Positions 8,629 through 16,821 of a DNA stretch of 64,000 bases are shown piece after piece. The DNA is from Nitrospira sp. (lineage in GTDB: Bacteria; Nitrospirota; Nitrospiria; Nitrospirales; Nitrospiraceae): NCBI GenBank assembly GCA_018242765.1, contig JAFEBH010000020.1, forward strand, positions 62,001 through 126,000. Reading direction: 5' to 3'. The position numbers were made by a program, and so were the translations under genes. The first letter of the stretch is position 1; the number at the start of each line of letters is the position of its first letter. Below the pieces are notes generated by a model. The model saw nothing but the letters and a program-made list of their open reading frames with translations, did no database searches and was not told where the DNA came from.

Positions 8629-10079
8629 TGCATGACCCGTTGGAGCATGAAGAGAGTCTGACCAGCCACCAGCGAGACAGATTGTCCATCCTTCGGCATC
8701 GATATCCCTTGTCCTGGCGGTCGAACGGAGACCTGGTACTGACCGGGCGGCACCCACACCCGCGCGACATGAATCTCGTCCGGTAAGGTCTGCCAATTCC
8801 GCTTGTCTGCTTCTTCGGATGCGACGGCCATTCCATGCGCCGCAAGCCCGACCAACAGGCCCACCCAGGGAGCAGCATCCCTACCCGCTGCATGTTGCGC
8901 CCCAATCACCGCTCCTTCTGCCATCGCAAACTTTGTAGCGGCTCGCGCAACAGCTTTCGTGGCAATCGCCGGCATCCGCTCCGAGAGCCCCTTTTCCGCC
9001 AGGGCCGTCAGGTTCTGTGCCCGTTCCGACCGAACCGAAAACGAACGGCCCTGCGAATCAGTCAAGATCAGATCCTCAAACGCCACTCGTGTCTTTTGCG
9101 GCACCAGCCGTGGGAGTGCCACACGAACCACACGGCCGTTCAGGCCGTACAGCACACTGTCTGCTACCCGATCTCTCTGGTACGGCCCCCGAAAAACTCC
9201 TCTATTTAGCAAAACTAACTGTATTGCATCAAGACTGATCGGTAAGTCTAAAAACATGTCTTCCTTTCTTGGAGCGCGGCCATTATAGCTGATCATGACC
9301 ACGTGAGCGAGTTCTTCTCCGGAGGAAGATGATGAGGGTGCCCACGGCACATCTGGAAAGGCCTGGCGATAACTCTCAAACTCGGTTTTCAGGCCAAGTG
9401 CGTCGGCAGTCCGTAACAGATCAGTCTGTAAGGAGAGTGGAGCCGACAGCCTCGACCATCCTTTCATCGCCTGATAAGCCTCGTACGCATTTCGATAGGC
9501 GATAAACGCGTTATTCCGGTCCCCTGCAGCCTCATACAGGATGCCGCTCAGATACCGAGCAAACCCATCGTTCCGGTATTTATCCAAACCCTTGACTCTA
9601 TCGCCCAACACATTCAGTCGATGATCGACCCGCCGAACCTCGACCAATGCCTCCTGGATGTAGCCTTGAACCGCATAGTTCAGTGCCTTGACCACGTTGA
9701 TCATCACATGCTCATAGGCATCCCCTTCGTAGGGCAACACATTGTCGTTGGTTAGAAACGCGGCGGTCTCTGTGCGGATACTTCTGGTGTAGAGTCGCTC
9801 AACGTCCTCTTCAGCTTGCTCCAACACTGCGCTGCTTTGTTCATACTGTCCGGCCATTTGCAAGACCAACCCACGGTCCATCTCATAGAGCAATCGCCCC
9901 TTCGCTCCATATTCTCCCTTCGCCTGCTCGACGATCGTCGCAGCCTGCTGTGGATTACCAGCGAGCAGACTCTGTTCGATCAACAGATAGTGATTGACGG
10001 AGGAACCACATCCAGTCGAGAGAACTGCGAGACAACCAGCCAGAAGTAACGAGAGAGGGGGAATACCGCTCCACCGCAC
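8625..10079 (-). CDS. TPR-containing outer-membrane lipoprotein (COG3014-like)
   Basis: From the GTG at 10077-10079 (GGAGG 4 bases upstream) the protein has 484 residues and a lipoprotein signal ending in lipobox LSTGC. Another GTG at 10157 would add 26 residues but has no ribosome site and gives a poor signal peptide. The mature part carries helical TPR-like repeats (LLAGNPQQAATIVEQAKGEYGAKG, AGQYEQSSAVLEQAEEDVERL, AAGDRNNAFIAYRNAYEAYQ) and a C-terminal beta-rich part with VPPGQYQVSVRPPGQGIS. It ends overlapping the LPP20 gene by 4 bases. COG3014-like proteins commonly neighbour LpoB-like genes, as here, but no molecular function is established. Confidence 0.75.
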   Translation of the reverse strand: MRWSGIPPLSLLLAGCLAVLSTGCGSSVNHYLLIEQSLLAGNPQQAATIVEQAKGEYGAKGRLLYEMDRGLVLQMAGQYEQSSAVLEQAEEDVERLYTRSIRTETAAFLTNDNVLPYEGDAYEHVMINVVKALNYAVQGYIQEALVEVRRVDHRLNVLGDRVKGLDKYRNDGFARYLSGILYEAAGDRNNAFIAYRNAYEAYQAMKGWSRLSAPLSLQTDLLRTADALGLKTEFESYRQAFPDVPWAPSSSSSGEELAHVVMISYNGRAPRKEDMFLDLPISLDAIQLVLLNRGVFRGPYQRDRVADSVLYGLNGRVVRVALPRLVPQKTRVAFEDLILTDSQGRSFSVRSERAQNLTALAEKGLSERMPAIATKAVARAATKFAMAEGAVIGAQHAAGRDAAPWVGLLVGLAAHGMAVASEEADKRNWQTLPDEIHVARVWVPPGQYQVSVRPPGQGISMPKDGQSVSLVAGQTLFMLQRVMQ

Positions 10080-10239
10080 AGATCCTCCGTGGGCAAAGCG
10101 TGAGAGGAATAGTTTCAACGAAGTCCGCGAGACTAACAGGATACTGAAACAAGCCACGAGAGTCAGGGAGGTGAAGGTTGAGGCTCAGGTTTAACGAATC
10201 AAGTGCCCTCACTCAATCCTTAACCTGTTCGGTTTAGCT

Positions 10240-10273
10240 TGCTGCGGCCTTACTGGACAGCTTTTTTGAGCAG
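10240..10273 (-). repeat. Partial copy of the interspersed palindromic repeat
   Basis: Read on the minus strand, GCTGCTCAAAAAAGCTGTCC followed by AGTAAGGCCGCAGC matches the first third of the repeat at 11017-11140 (CTCAAAAAGGCTGTCCAGCA then AGGCCGCAG). Only one arm is present. It lies 5 bases beyond the stop of the LpoB-like gene. Confidence 0.6.
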
Positions 10274-10277
10274 CTCG

Positions 10278-10916
10278 CTAAAAGACTGTCCGCTTCTTTT
10301 CAACCACCTTCTTGATCTTCTTTTGCCCGTACCACACTTTCGCATTGCTTTCCAAGTCGATCATCTGAAGATCCACCTGGTAAAACACGGCTTTCGCCCC
10401 GTCTGCTTCATCAAGAATGGTGGCAATCGTCCCCTTCATCATAAAATCGGCCCCAGTCTCTTTGCCAGGGGCCTTCTGTGTCTCTTCACGAGCATAGATC
10501 GCTTGTTCTTTTCGTTCGGTTCGAACCTCGTCGCGTTCACCCTTGCCGGCAACGAAGGTGACCTTTTGCGAATTGGTGAGTTCACGCTCTAAATCGGTAA
10601 TAAAGGTCTGAACACTGATATGCTCATGGCTGCTATTCAGGACAGTGCCAACCACAACGACAGGCTGACGCTGTTGGGCCTTTTCAAAATTCCCAAGCCA
10701 AGGATATTGGAGCGCATCCTTCACCATTGCCTCGGCAACCATCCGGGAGTCCGTATCGTTCCATCGCCCGCTCAGATCAGTCACCACGCCGGCATCGACA
10801 CGAGTCACCTTGGTCTCATGACCACATCCGGACAGCGCAACGGTAAGACTCACGATGGCTGCAAGTGAAAGCCGAAACTGTTCGACCACAATATCCTTCT
10901 GAGAAGATGTAGACAT
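10278..10916 (-). CDS. LpoB-like penicillin-binding-protein-activator family lipoprotein
   Basis: 212 residues from the ATG at 10914-10916, which has GGAG 6 bases upstream; an ATG 12 bases earlier lacks a good site. The signal peptide ends at lipobox ALSGC. The mature part follows the LpoB family closely: DLSGRWNDTDSRMVAEAMV, a variable loop, QPVVVVGTVLNSSHEHISV, then TFITDLERELTNSQKVTFVA, an Arg/Glu-rich helix, and GADFMMKGTIATILDE near the end. LpoB activates the peptidoglycan synthase PBP1b in enterobacteria. Many family members outside that group have no tested partner, so the function here is family-level only. Confidence 0.8.
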   Translation of the reverse strand: MSTSSQKDIVVEQFRLSLAAIVSLTVALSGCGHETKVTRVDAGVVTDLSGRWNDTDSRMVAEAMVKDALQYPWLGNFEKAQQRQPVVVVGTVLNSSHEHISVQTFITDLERELTNSQKVTFVAGKGERDEVRTERKEQAIYAREETQKAPGKETGADFMMKGTIATILDEADGAKAVFYQVDLQMIDLESNAKVWYGQKKIKKVVEKKRTVF

Positions 10917-11016
10917 CGCATTCTCCATGTAGGACCAGCAGCGCGACGAAAAAACTCGGTTGAGACCAACAAGATGGCTGCAATATTCCGTACAGTGCGA
11001 GCATCAAAACAACCGC

Positions 11017-11140
11017 AGGATACTCAAAAAGGCTGTCCAGCAAGGCCGCAGCGGAGCGAAGAGGCGAGGCGTACGCTTCTTCTGTACGTTGAGCCCCTGA
11101 GCGAGGCGAGAATATCGCTGGCGGCCTTTTTCAGCATCCT
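11017..11140 (+). repeat. Interspersed palindromic repeat, copy A (124 bp)
   Basis: The ends are inverted: AGGATACTCAAAAAGGC at the left, and the reverse complement of the right end reads AGGATGCTGAAAAAGGCC. Inner segments also pair imperfectly around GTACGCTTCTTCTGTAC. It begins or ends directly at the stop of the LPP20 gene (11142). A second copy of nearly equal length is at 45042-45163, a shorter one at 25532-25606 and a half copy at 10240-10273. Confidence 0.75.
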
Positions 11141-11141
11141 G

Positions 11142-11708
11142 CTAGCGAACACCTCGCTTATCCTCTTCCTGCTCTAACCGCTCGAACAGACGATCGGCGT
11201 TCTTTCGAACGAAATCCCGAACCTGGGAGTTGAGTTCCCGTGCCTGTTCCAAATTGTTCTTCATGTCTTCCAAACTCAACTTGGTCAACACATAATAGGT
11301 ATTGGTCTTTGGATCCATATATTGGTCGATCTTCCGGACCCCGCTGAGTGTCGCGGTCGTGATCGTTTTTTGGGCTCGTTCGACATTCTGCTCTTCCGTA
11401 TTCCGCGTAAAATCTCCCGCCGTGGTTGATGCCGCATAGTCCCGCATCAGATAGCCCGTATAGGTCTCGAACGTTTTCGCGATCTCGGCTCTTCCACGAT
11501 TCTCCGCCGTCTCCCAAGCAAGCGGTGCATTCCGTACGCCGGACACCGCCCCCACCCCGTAAAAGGCCTTGCTATCTTTCTCATTGAACGCACCCGACCC
11601 CTTCTGGACCCATGTAGGAGGTCCTCCACAAGCGGCAAGTCCCATCATAAAAAGGACAGCAAGACCGAAGCCGGCCAGTCTTGAGTACGTCGCTTGTGAC
11701 CTGATCAT
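11142..11708 (-). CDS. LPP20-family lipoprotein
   Basis: 188 residues from ATG at 11706-11708 with a strong AGGAGGGT site at 11713-11719. The signal peptide MIRSQATYSRLAGFGLAV is followed by lipobox GLAAC. The mature start GGPPTWVQKGSG, then KAFYGVGAVSGV and AWETAENRGRAEIAKTFE, is the LPP20 signature. The C-terminus is a charged helix (ELNSQVRDFVRKNADRLFERLEQEEDKRG). It is a second, compact LPP20 protein in the same exported cluster as the gene at 7492-8628, so the two may have related roles in the envelope. Repeat copy A abuts its stop codon. Confidence 0.8.
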   Translation of the reverse strand: MIRSQATYSRLAGFGLAVLFMMGLAACGGPPTWVQKGSGAFNEKDSKAFYGVGAVSGVRNAPLAWETAENRGRAEIAKTFETYTGYLMRDYAASTTAGDFTRNTEEQNVERAQKTITTATLSGVRKIDQYMDPKTNTYYVLTKLSLEDMKNNLEQARELNSQVRDFVRKNADRLFERLEQEEDKRGVR

Positions 11709-11855
11709 ACAACCCTCCTTCATGAAAATTAGGTAGATTCTCCGTACGTAGAACATCCCGAGAAAAAATGTTGGAATCATGCTAACATGCGTTTTTTTAT
11801 CAGTCAATGTAAGGCACACTTCACTCGGATTCCAGAACGGTACCAAGGAGGCGCT

Positions 11856-12026
11856 GTGGCAGATATCCAGATCGACGATGGCATCATCAAAATTCTCGCA
11901 CTCGACATTCAGGACCCGAAAGCTGCTGCTGTCCTTGCAGCATACCCTCAAGCGCGTTGGGCAGAAATCACACGTCGAGCGATCAAGATCGGCTTGGGCT
12001 ACCTCAAGGGTGGGGAACAGGGGTAG
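11856..12026 (+). CDS. Small conserved-looking protein, 56 residues, unknown function
   Basis: The GTG at 11856-11858 has an ideal AAGGAGG site 4 bases upstream (11845-11851). The product VADIQIDDGIIKILALDIQD... is compact, with an N-terminal beta segment followed by two amphipathic helices (PKAAAVLAAYPQARWAEITRRAIKIGL). It is divergent from the LPP20 gene and convergent with the caspase-fold gene. I do not recognise the family. Coding status rests on the ribosome site and the balanced, protein-like composition. Confidence 0.55.
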   Translation: MADIQIDDGIIKILALDIQDPKAAAVLAAYPQARWAEITRRAIKIGLGYLKGGEQG

Positions 12027-12098
12027 TTTACCGACTGCGGCTGCCTCAATGAAATACGGGACCGAGAGCAGCCCCGGCCAGTTACATCGATCGGAGAC

Positions 12099-12977
12099 TC
12101 ATTTCACAGTTGCTCCCCTGGAGGTTTTCCCTTCGATCAACACCATATCTCCATCGCCATCGATACGAAGGCTCGATGGATGCTGTAATCCACCGGACGT
12201 CGTCTCGACCTGACGCACGAGATAACTCCCCAATTCGGACGCCATGAGCCAACCGTTTCCATCTAGATCCGCGGCACCGGACAGTCCTGCCAATAGGGCC
12301 TCAATAAAGCGACTGCCTTGATCGGAACGACGGACGGCTTCTCCCTTACTTGCCGCACTCACGACCTGCACCGCCCGCCGTTCTGTATCCAACTCTGGAG
12401 CCATCCGTCCTTCCAATGACAATCCAGAAGGTTCGGTTGTCTCCCATCCGAACACCGGCGCATCCAGAATGAGGAACGTATGTTTCGACGCCGACCGCCG
12501 TGTAAATTCTTTCAACTGTTCGACCGTAATGGACTTCACCGCGCTGTTGACCGGTGCATCAAACGGAACAAGATACCCGCGATCCTGTCCGTCGGGATCT
12601 TGCATGATCCCGGCATGGCCGACGTATACGAGTACAAGCCGATCCATACGCCCAACTTTTCTCGGCAGCATGTCGTTCAGCAGTTGTTGCAGGCGTCGGG
12701 CACTGGCATCCTTGTCGTAGAGTTCGACCACTTCGTCAAATCCCAGTTGTCGAAAGGCCTCCGCCACTTTCTTCGCATCCTTGATGGCTCCCGGAATCGA
12801 TGGCGCCAACACATACTGTTCGACCCCAATCACAATCGCCCAAGACTTGTAATAAAGTCCCTCCGGCTTTCCCAATTGGGCCTCCGCAACTGGGAGAAAG
12901 TCGAGCGACAGCAGGGCCATCAGGTAGGCAGCCAGCGCGACCGGTCTCATACGCATGATCCGAGCAGATTTCATCAT
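12099..12977 (-). CDS. Secreted caspase-fold (peptidase C14-like) protein lacking the catalytic cysteine
   Basis: 292 residues from ATGATG at 12972-12977 (AGAGG just upstream). A signal peptide ends near PVAEAQ (about residue 34). The caspase fold is clear: WAIVIGVEQY, IPGAIKDAKKVAEAF, VLVYVGHAG with the His at 121, and GYLVPFDAP. At the place of the usual D-[AS]-C-x-[SG]-G, the sequence is LDAPVFGW, so the catalytic Cys is Pro174. A Ca-binding-type loop DLDGNGWLMASE follows near residue 252, as in many bacterial caspase-like proteins. It is therefore probably a non-proteolytic pseudo-enzyme. It lies beside the lipoprotein cluster and is divergent from acetyl-CoA synthetase. Confidence 0.8.
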   Translation of the reverse strand: MMKSARIMRMRPVALAAYLMALLSLDFLPVAEAQLGKPEGLYYKSWAIVIGVEQYVLAPSIPGAIKDAKKVAEAFRQLGFDEVVELYDKDASARRLQQLLNDMLPRKVGRMDRLVLVYVGHAGIMQDPDGQDRGYLVPFDAPVNSAVKSITVEQLKEFTRRSASKHTFLILDAPVFGWETTEPSGLSLEGRMAPELDTERRAVQVVSAASKGEAVRRSDQGSRFIEALLAGLSGAADLDGNGWLMASELGSYLVRQVETTSGGLQHPSSLRIDGDGDMVLIEGKTSRGATVK

Positions 12978-13170
12978 AAACCTCTGTGGAGCGTTCATCG
13001 TGGGGAGTGAGCCTATCGCCAGCCATGGCATGTGTCAAGAAACTGAATCGACGTACTCGCCTCGTGCGGTGGGATCGGTTCGTACTCCTTGCATGGTTGC
13101 AGGTATCCATGACTTTCTCCATAATGCCCTCTCCGCCCTGGACTGCGTTAAAGAAGGAGACACTCCTGCC

Positions 13171-15060
13171 ATGAGCGAACAAATCGAGACCCTACTGAAA
13201 GAAAGTCGGACCTATCAGCCGACGGTCAAGACGATCGCTGCCGCCTACATCAAAGAGTACGAGGCCGAGTACAAAAAATCTATCGCGGACCCGGAAACAT
13301 TCTGGAGTAACGCCGCCAAGGAGTTGGAATGGTTTTCTCCATGGAACAAAGTGCTTGAGTGGAACTATCCCTGGGCGAAGTGGTTTGTCGATGCCCGATG
13401 CAATATCGCCTACAACTGCCTCGACCGACATGTTAAAACCTGGCGGAAGAACAAAGTCGCACTGATCTGGGTAGGCGAAAACGACCAGGAACGCGTCTTC
13501 ACATACGGCGAACTCTACCGGCAGGTCAACCGCTGTGCGAATGCCCTGAAGACACTCGGCCTTCAGAAAGGTGATCGTGTCACCATCTATCTTCCCAAAA
13601 TCCCGGAACAAGTCATTGCCATGCTGGCTTGCGCCAGAATCGGCGTGATCCACAGTGTGGTCTACTCAGGGTTCAGCGCGCCGGCCCTCGCGAGTCGCGT
13701 GAACGATGCCGAGGCCAAAGTCGTGATCACTGCCGATGTCGGCTTTGATCGTGGCAAGACCATCAACCTGAAGCCCGTGGTGGACGAAGCCCTTAAGAGC
13801 TGCCGCACCGTTGACCATGTCGTCGTGGTGCGCCGTCAAGTACCGGGGCCAGCGCTTTCAGCTCCAAAAGAAATTGATTGGAACGAATGGGTCAAGCAGG
13901 AACGCGCAGTGTGTGACGCAGAACAGCTGGATGCAGAAACTCCGCTGTACATTCTCTACACATCCGGAACAACCGGCAAACCCAAGGGTGTCGTCCATGT
14001 CCATGGGGGTTACATGGTCGGCACTTATCTGACGACGAAATATGTGTTCGATTTGAAAGACGATGATGTGTATTTCTGCGTGGCCGATCCTGGTTGGGTC
14101 ACAGGCCACAGCTACATCGTGTATGGACCGCTGCTCAATGGCGCAACGATTTTGACGGCAGAGGGCAAACCTGACTACCCCACGCCAGGGCGTTGGTGGG
14201 ATCTCATCGAACGGTATGGAGTTTCAATCTTCTATACAACTCCGACGGCTATCCGCCTCCTCATGCGTTACGGCGAAGACTGGCCGAAGAAATCTGACCT
14301 TTCAACACTTAGAATCCTTGGCAGTGTCGGGGAGCCCATCAATCCGGAAGCGTGGGAATGGTACCACCGCGTGACGGGCGGGGATAAACCCATCATGGAC
14401 ACCTGGTGGCAGACAGAAACGGGGGCCATCTTGATTACTCCACTCCCCACAGTGCCGCTCAAGCCAGGCTCAGCCACCCGCCCATTTCTAGGAATCGAAG
14501 CCGATGTCGTCGATCGTAAAGGCAACAGCCTCCCTGCCAATGCTGGCGGCTTTGCCGTCATCAAGAAGCCTTGGCCCTCCATGATGCGCACAATCTACAA
14601 GGATCCCGAGCGGTATAAGACCTACTGGAACACAATCCCCAATTGCTATACAGCCGGCGATGTCTGCCACAAAGATGCCGACGGCTATATGTGGTTCATG
14701 GGCCGTGCGGATGACGTGATCAAAGTCGCCGGCAATCGGCTCGGCACAGCCGAAGTGGAAAGTGCCTTGGTCAGTCACCCCGCTGTCGCGGAAGCTGCTG
14801 TCATCGGCAAACCACACAAGACGGTCGGAGAATCCATCAAGGCCTTCATCATCCTGAAACAGGGAGAACAGGAGAGTCCGACCTTGATCAAGTCAATCAA
14901 GGATCAGGTCTTGAAAGAATTGGGCAAGATCGGCGTACCCTCTGAAATTGATATCGTCTCGTCACTCCCGAAAACACGGTCTGGGAAAATCATGCGTCGC
15001 GTGCTTAAAGCAAAAGAACTCGGGCAGGATCCAGGGGACATTTCAACGATTGAGGAGTAA
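13171..15060 (+). CDS. acsA: Acetyl-CoA synthetase (AMP-forming)
   Basis: 629 residues from ATG at 13171 (AAGGAG about 11 bases upstream); an in-frame start at 12955 gives a non-homologous leader and overlaps the opposite gene. It converts acetate, ATP and CoA into acetyl-CoA, AMP and PPi. Signatures are the P-loop YTSGTTGKPKGVVHVHGG, DTWWQTETGAILITPLP, GRADDVIKVAGNRLGT and the C-terminal PKTRSGKIMRR, whose K606 is the conserved acetylation-regulated lysine. Length and the FWSNAAKELEWF start fit true Acs rather than other acyl-CoA ligases. A small membrane protein gene follows after 5 bases. Confidence 0.92.
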   Translation: MSEQIETLLKESRTYQPTVKTIAAAYIKEYEAEYKKSIADPETFWSNAAKELEWFSPWNKVLEWNYPWAKWFVDARCNIAYNCLDRHVKTWRKNKVALIWVGENDQERVFTYGELYRQVNRCANALKTLGLQKGDRVTIYLPKIPEQVIAMLACARIGVIHSVVYSGFSAPALASRVNDAEAKVVITADVGFDRGKTINLKPVVDEALKSCRTVDHVVVVRRQVPGPALSAPKEIDWNEWVKQERAVCDAEQLDAETPLYILYTSGTTGKPKGVVHVHGGYMVGTYLTTKYVFDLKDDDVYFCVADPGWVTGHSYIVYGPLLNGATILTAEGKPDYPTPGRWWDLIERYGVSIFYTTPTAIRLLMRYGEDWPKKSDLSTLRILGSVGEPINPEAWEWYHRVTGGDKPIMDTWWQTETGAILITPLPTVPLKPGSATRPFLGIEADVVDRKGNSLPANAGGFAVIKKPWPSMMRTIYKDPERYKTYWNTIPNCYTAGDVCHKDADGYMWFMGRADDVIKVAGNRLGTAEVESALVSHPAVAEAAVIGKPHKTVGESIKAFIILKQGEQESPTLIKSIKDQVLKELGKIGVPSEIDIVSSLPKTRSGKIMRRVLKAKELGQDPGDISTIEE

Positions 15061-15065
15061 CGCAC

Positions 15066-15290
15066 GTGGGACGAGGTGGACGAAAACCCGGCGAGCCGAT
15101 CTATCTGCGACGACATATGATCGCGCTCGCCCTGGCCGTGGGCCTGCCGATTGTCCTGTTACAGCTATATAAGATTTATGTTGGTCCGGTGAGCTTCGAT
15201 GCACAAATGGGATTTGTCATTCTTGTCTCAATCCTAGCCGGTATCATCCTCTACTACACCTACCGATCATCCGCTCAGAATCAGCCGTAA
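15066..15290 (+). CDS. Small two-helix membrane protein downstream of acsA
   Basis: 74 residues starting at GTG (15066), 5 bases after the acsA stop, with GAGGAG inside the acsA end. The basic N-terminus MGRGGRKPGEPIYLRRH precedes two transmembrane helices (about 18-36 and 46-64) joined by a short loop. It is likely co-transcribed with acsA. Acetate permeases of the ActP type are far larger, so it is not one. Function unknown. Confidence 0.6.
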   Translation: MGRGGRKPGEPIYLRRHMIALALAVGLPIVLLQLYKIYVGPVSFDAQMGFVILVSILAGIILYYTYRSSAQNQP

Positions 15291-15300
15291 CAGCTTCAGA

Positions 15301-15337
15301 ATCGGCAGGTCCTGTCACGGCGAACAGCCCTGCCGAT
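15301..15337 (+). terminator. Long stem-loop after the acsA operon
   Basis: ATCGGCAGG (15301-15309) pairs with CCTGCCGAT (15329-15337), and inside it CTGT (15312-15315) pairs with ACAG (15324-15327), leaving an 8-base loop. It is 10 bases after the preceding stop codon. No T-run follows, so it may be a transcript-end stabiliser or Rho-dependent end rather than a classic intrinsic terminator. Confidence 0.45.
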
Positions 15338-15468
15338 GTGTCATGCACGATTAAGATCTGCCCCTAACTTTTTTGCTATCAATACGAGCCCACCTCCGTA
15401 TGTCTTGCTGCCCAACATTGGAATTCAGCTGCAGGCTGGTGCACGTCGCTGGAACGAAGGGTTAGGTT

Positions 15469-16095
15469 TCAACGCTGCCAATCCACCGCGTTGGGTTCGT
15501 CGAGCGCCGAACGCCGCAGCTTGGTAACTGGAACTCGCGGGTGACAACGCTTGGCCAGCTGCCGGAAGAGCGACTCGTCAAGGAAGGAAGTGTTGCAGCC
15601 AAGAACGAGCTCCACAACGGTGACACGAACGTAGTTCTCGTCCGAGAACACGCGGACTTCGTGCTCGTGTTCCCAGGGCATCTGTTTCTGAGTAAGGATG
15701 TCAAGCGCTAACTGCTCTGGCGGCCGTTGTACGGCCTTCGCGTCAAGGTAGACGCCGCTGTCATAGGTTACATCTCGAACAACCAAGGAGGACACGGCAT
15801 CCTTTGGGCGACGGATGCCAATCGCAACGCCCGTATGACCGCCCGCGTAGTAGGACCAGAGCAACGTGTTCGTCTTAGTTTTACTAAGGGACAAGATGTT
15901 GCGACGCGATTTGCTTCGCATTAAAGCTCGTTCAAAGCCACGACTTACCGCGCTCCCAAAGTAGTAGTACCGTCCCTCCATTGGGTCATTTAGCATGTGA
16001 AAGGGAGCAGCATACATGCGCTTGTTGACGAGTATATCAAGGATGAGCTTCCAGTTGTCGAAGGATCGAAACTTGTAGAGGGTGGCACTCTTCAT
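15469..16095 (-). CDS. DUF2971 family protein
   Basis: 208 residues from ATG at 16093-16095 with AAGGAG 6 bases upstream. The family pattern is visible: LYKFRSFDNWKLILDIL, then FHMLNDPMEGRYYY, LWSYYAGGHTGVAIG, and EHEVRVFSD. DUF2971 proteins are common accessory genes, often near defence or mobile loci, with no known activity. Here it sits beside a HepT/MntA pair and a displaced ribE fragment, in a spot that looks like inserted DNA. No mobility gene is visible. Confidence 0.75.
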   Translation of the reverse strand: MKSATLYKFRSFDNWKLILDILVNKRMYAAPFHMLNDPMEGRYYYFGSAVSRGFERALMRSKSRRNILSLSKTKTNTLLWSYYAGGHTGVAIGIRRPKDAVSSLVVRDVTYDSGVYLDAKAVQRPPEQLALDILTQKQMPWEHEHEVRVFSDENYVRVTVVELVLGCNTSFLDESLFRQLAKRCHPRVPVTKLRRSALDEPNAVDWQR

Positions 16096-16188
16096 AGGCA
16101 CTCCTTGAAACCACCTATTGAATGCACTGACCAGCATAATGTACCGATACTGAGTGCCAACTCCCACACGATTCTGGTGTTGATTGGC

Positions 16189-16353
16189 TCAAGGTTGACC
16201 GCTACAAATCAATCCCCGCTTCTGCAGAAAGTCTTTATCGATGACGGGCGTGGTTTTGGGAAGCTGGCCACGTTCGTGAAGCAGCTGTTCGACGTATTTA
16301 TTGATGAGGTCTGACTCAAGATTCACAGTATCCTTGATTTGTTTGAGGCCAGG
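16189..16353 (-). pseudogene. ribE: Displaced 3' end of a ribE (riboflavin synthase) gene
   Basis: The minus strand reads GLKQIKDTVNLESDLINKY, then VEQLLHERGQLPKTTPVIDK, then DFLQKRGLI and a short run-off to a stop at 16189. This is the last ~48 residues of riboflavin synthase, closely similar to the intact ribE at 17485 (GLKQVNDTVNLESDLIGKY..., LQKRGLI). There is no start and no upstream part. It has the same orientation as ribE, so the pair forms a direct repeat around the HepT/MntA genes. The differences are mostly conservative, as in another strain's functional gene rather than random decay. Confidence 0.8.
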
Positions 16354-16407
16354 CAACAACAATAATCGGTAGCTTCGGGGGTGGTTTCTGAAGGAAGAAA
16401 GGCAAAA

Positions 16408-16821
16408 CTACGCGCATGTTTTTACAATCGTGGCTGAGTATATGCGAAAGTCGTTTAGCAGTGTAGTGATGATGGTTAGAACTATATCCAAGTTGAGGCG
16501 AGTATATTCATGCACGGCTACGTTCCGGAAGCCGACCATTCGCTGCATGCGGTCGGCAAGGTCAGCGGGAAGAATCCCCGCAGTCTGTAGGAGCACAAAC
16601 GCATCGCGGCTATCCTGTGGCACGCCGAGCTTCCGGTGACTGACGACATACATGGCAAGATCGATCGCAGTTTCGCAAGCGCGCTGAAGATTCAAAACAA
16701 TCGCGTCCTGCTTTGTTTGATTCTCAACGAGGTTCTGTTCGGTACCCGCGTATTCTTCCTCAATGCGGCGAATACACCGTTCGATGCTTGAGGCTTTATT
16801 CAGGATGACATCTTCAACCAT
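16408..16821 (-). CDS. hepT: HepT-family ribonuclease toxin
   Basis: 137 residues from ATG at 16819-16821. HepT (formerly DUF86) is a helical RNase toxin controlled by the nucleotidyltransferase MntA. The hallmark R-x4-H-x-Y motif is present as R99-NVAV-H104-E-Y106 (FRNVAVHEY). Y106 is the residue that MntA-type enzymes AMPylate in characterised pairs. The start overlaps the mntA stop by 8 bases, typical of this module. The start six codons earlier lies further inside mntA and is less likely. Confidence 0.88.
   Translation of the reverse strand: MVEDVILNKASSIERCIRRIEEEYAGTEQNLVENQTKQDAIVLNLQRACETAIDLAMYVVSHRKLGVPQDSRDAFVLLQTAGILPADLADRMQRMVGFRNVAVHEYTRLNLDIVLTIITTLLNDFRIYSATIVKTCA

Noticed and set aside
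12955..13170. N-terminal extension of acetyl-CoA synthetase
   Set aside because: The added 72 residues are unlike Acs and overlap the start of the opposite caspase-fold gene; the ATG at 13171 gives the normal protein.
16189..16353. Second functional riboflavin synthase
   Set aside because: Only the last quarter of the protein is present, with no start or N-terminal lumazine-binding half.
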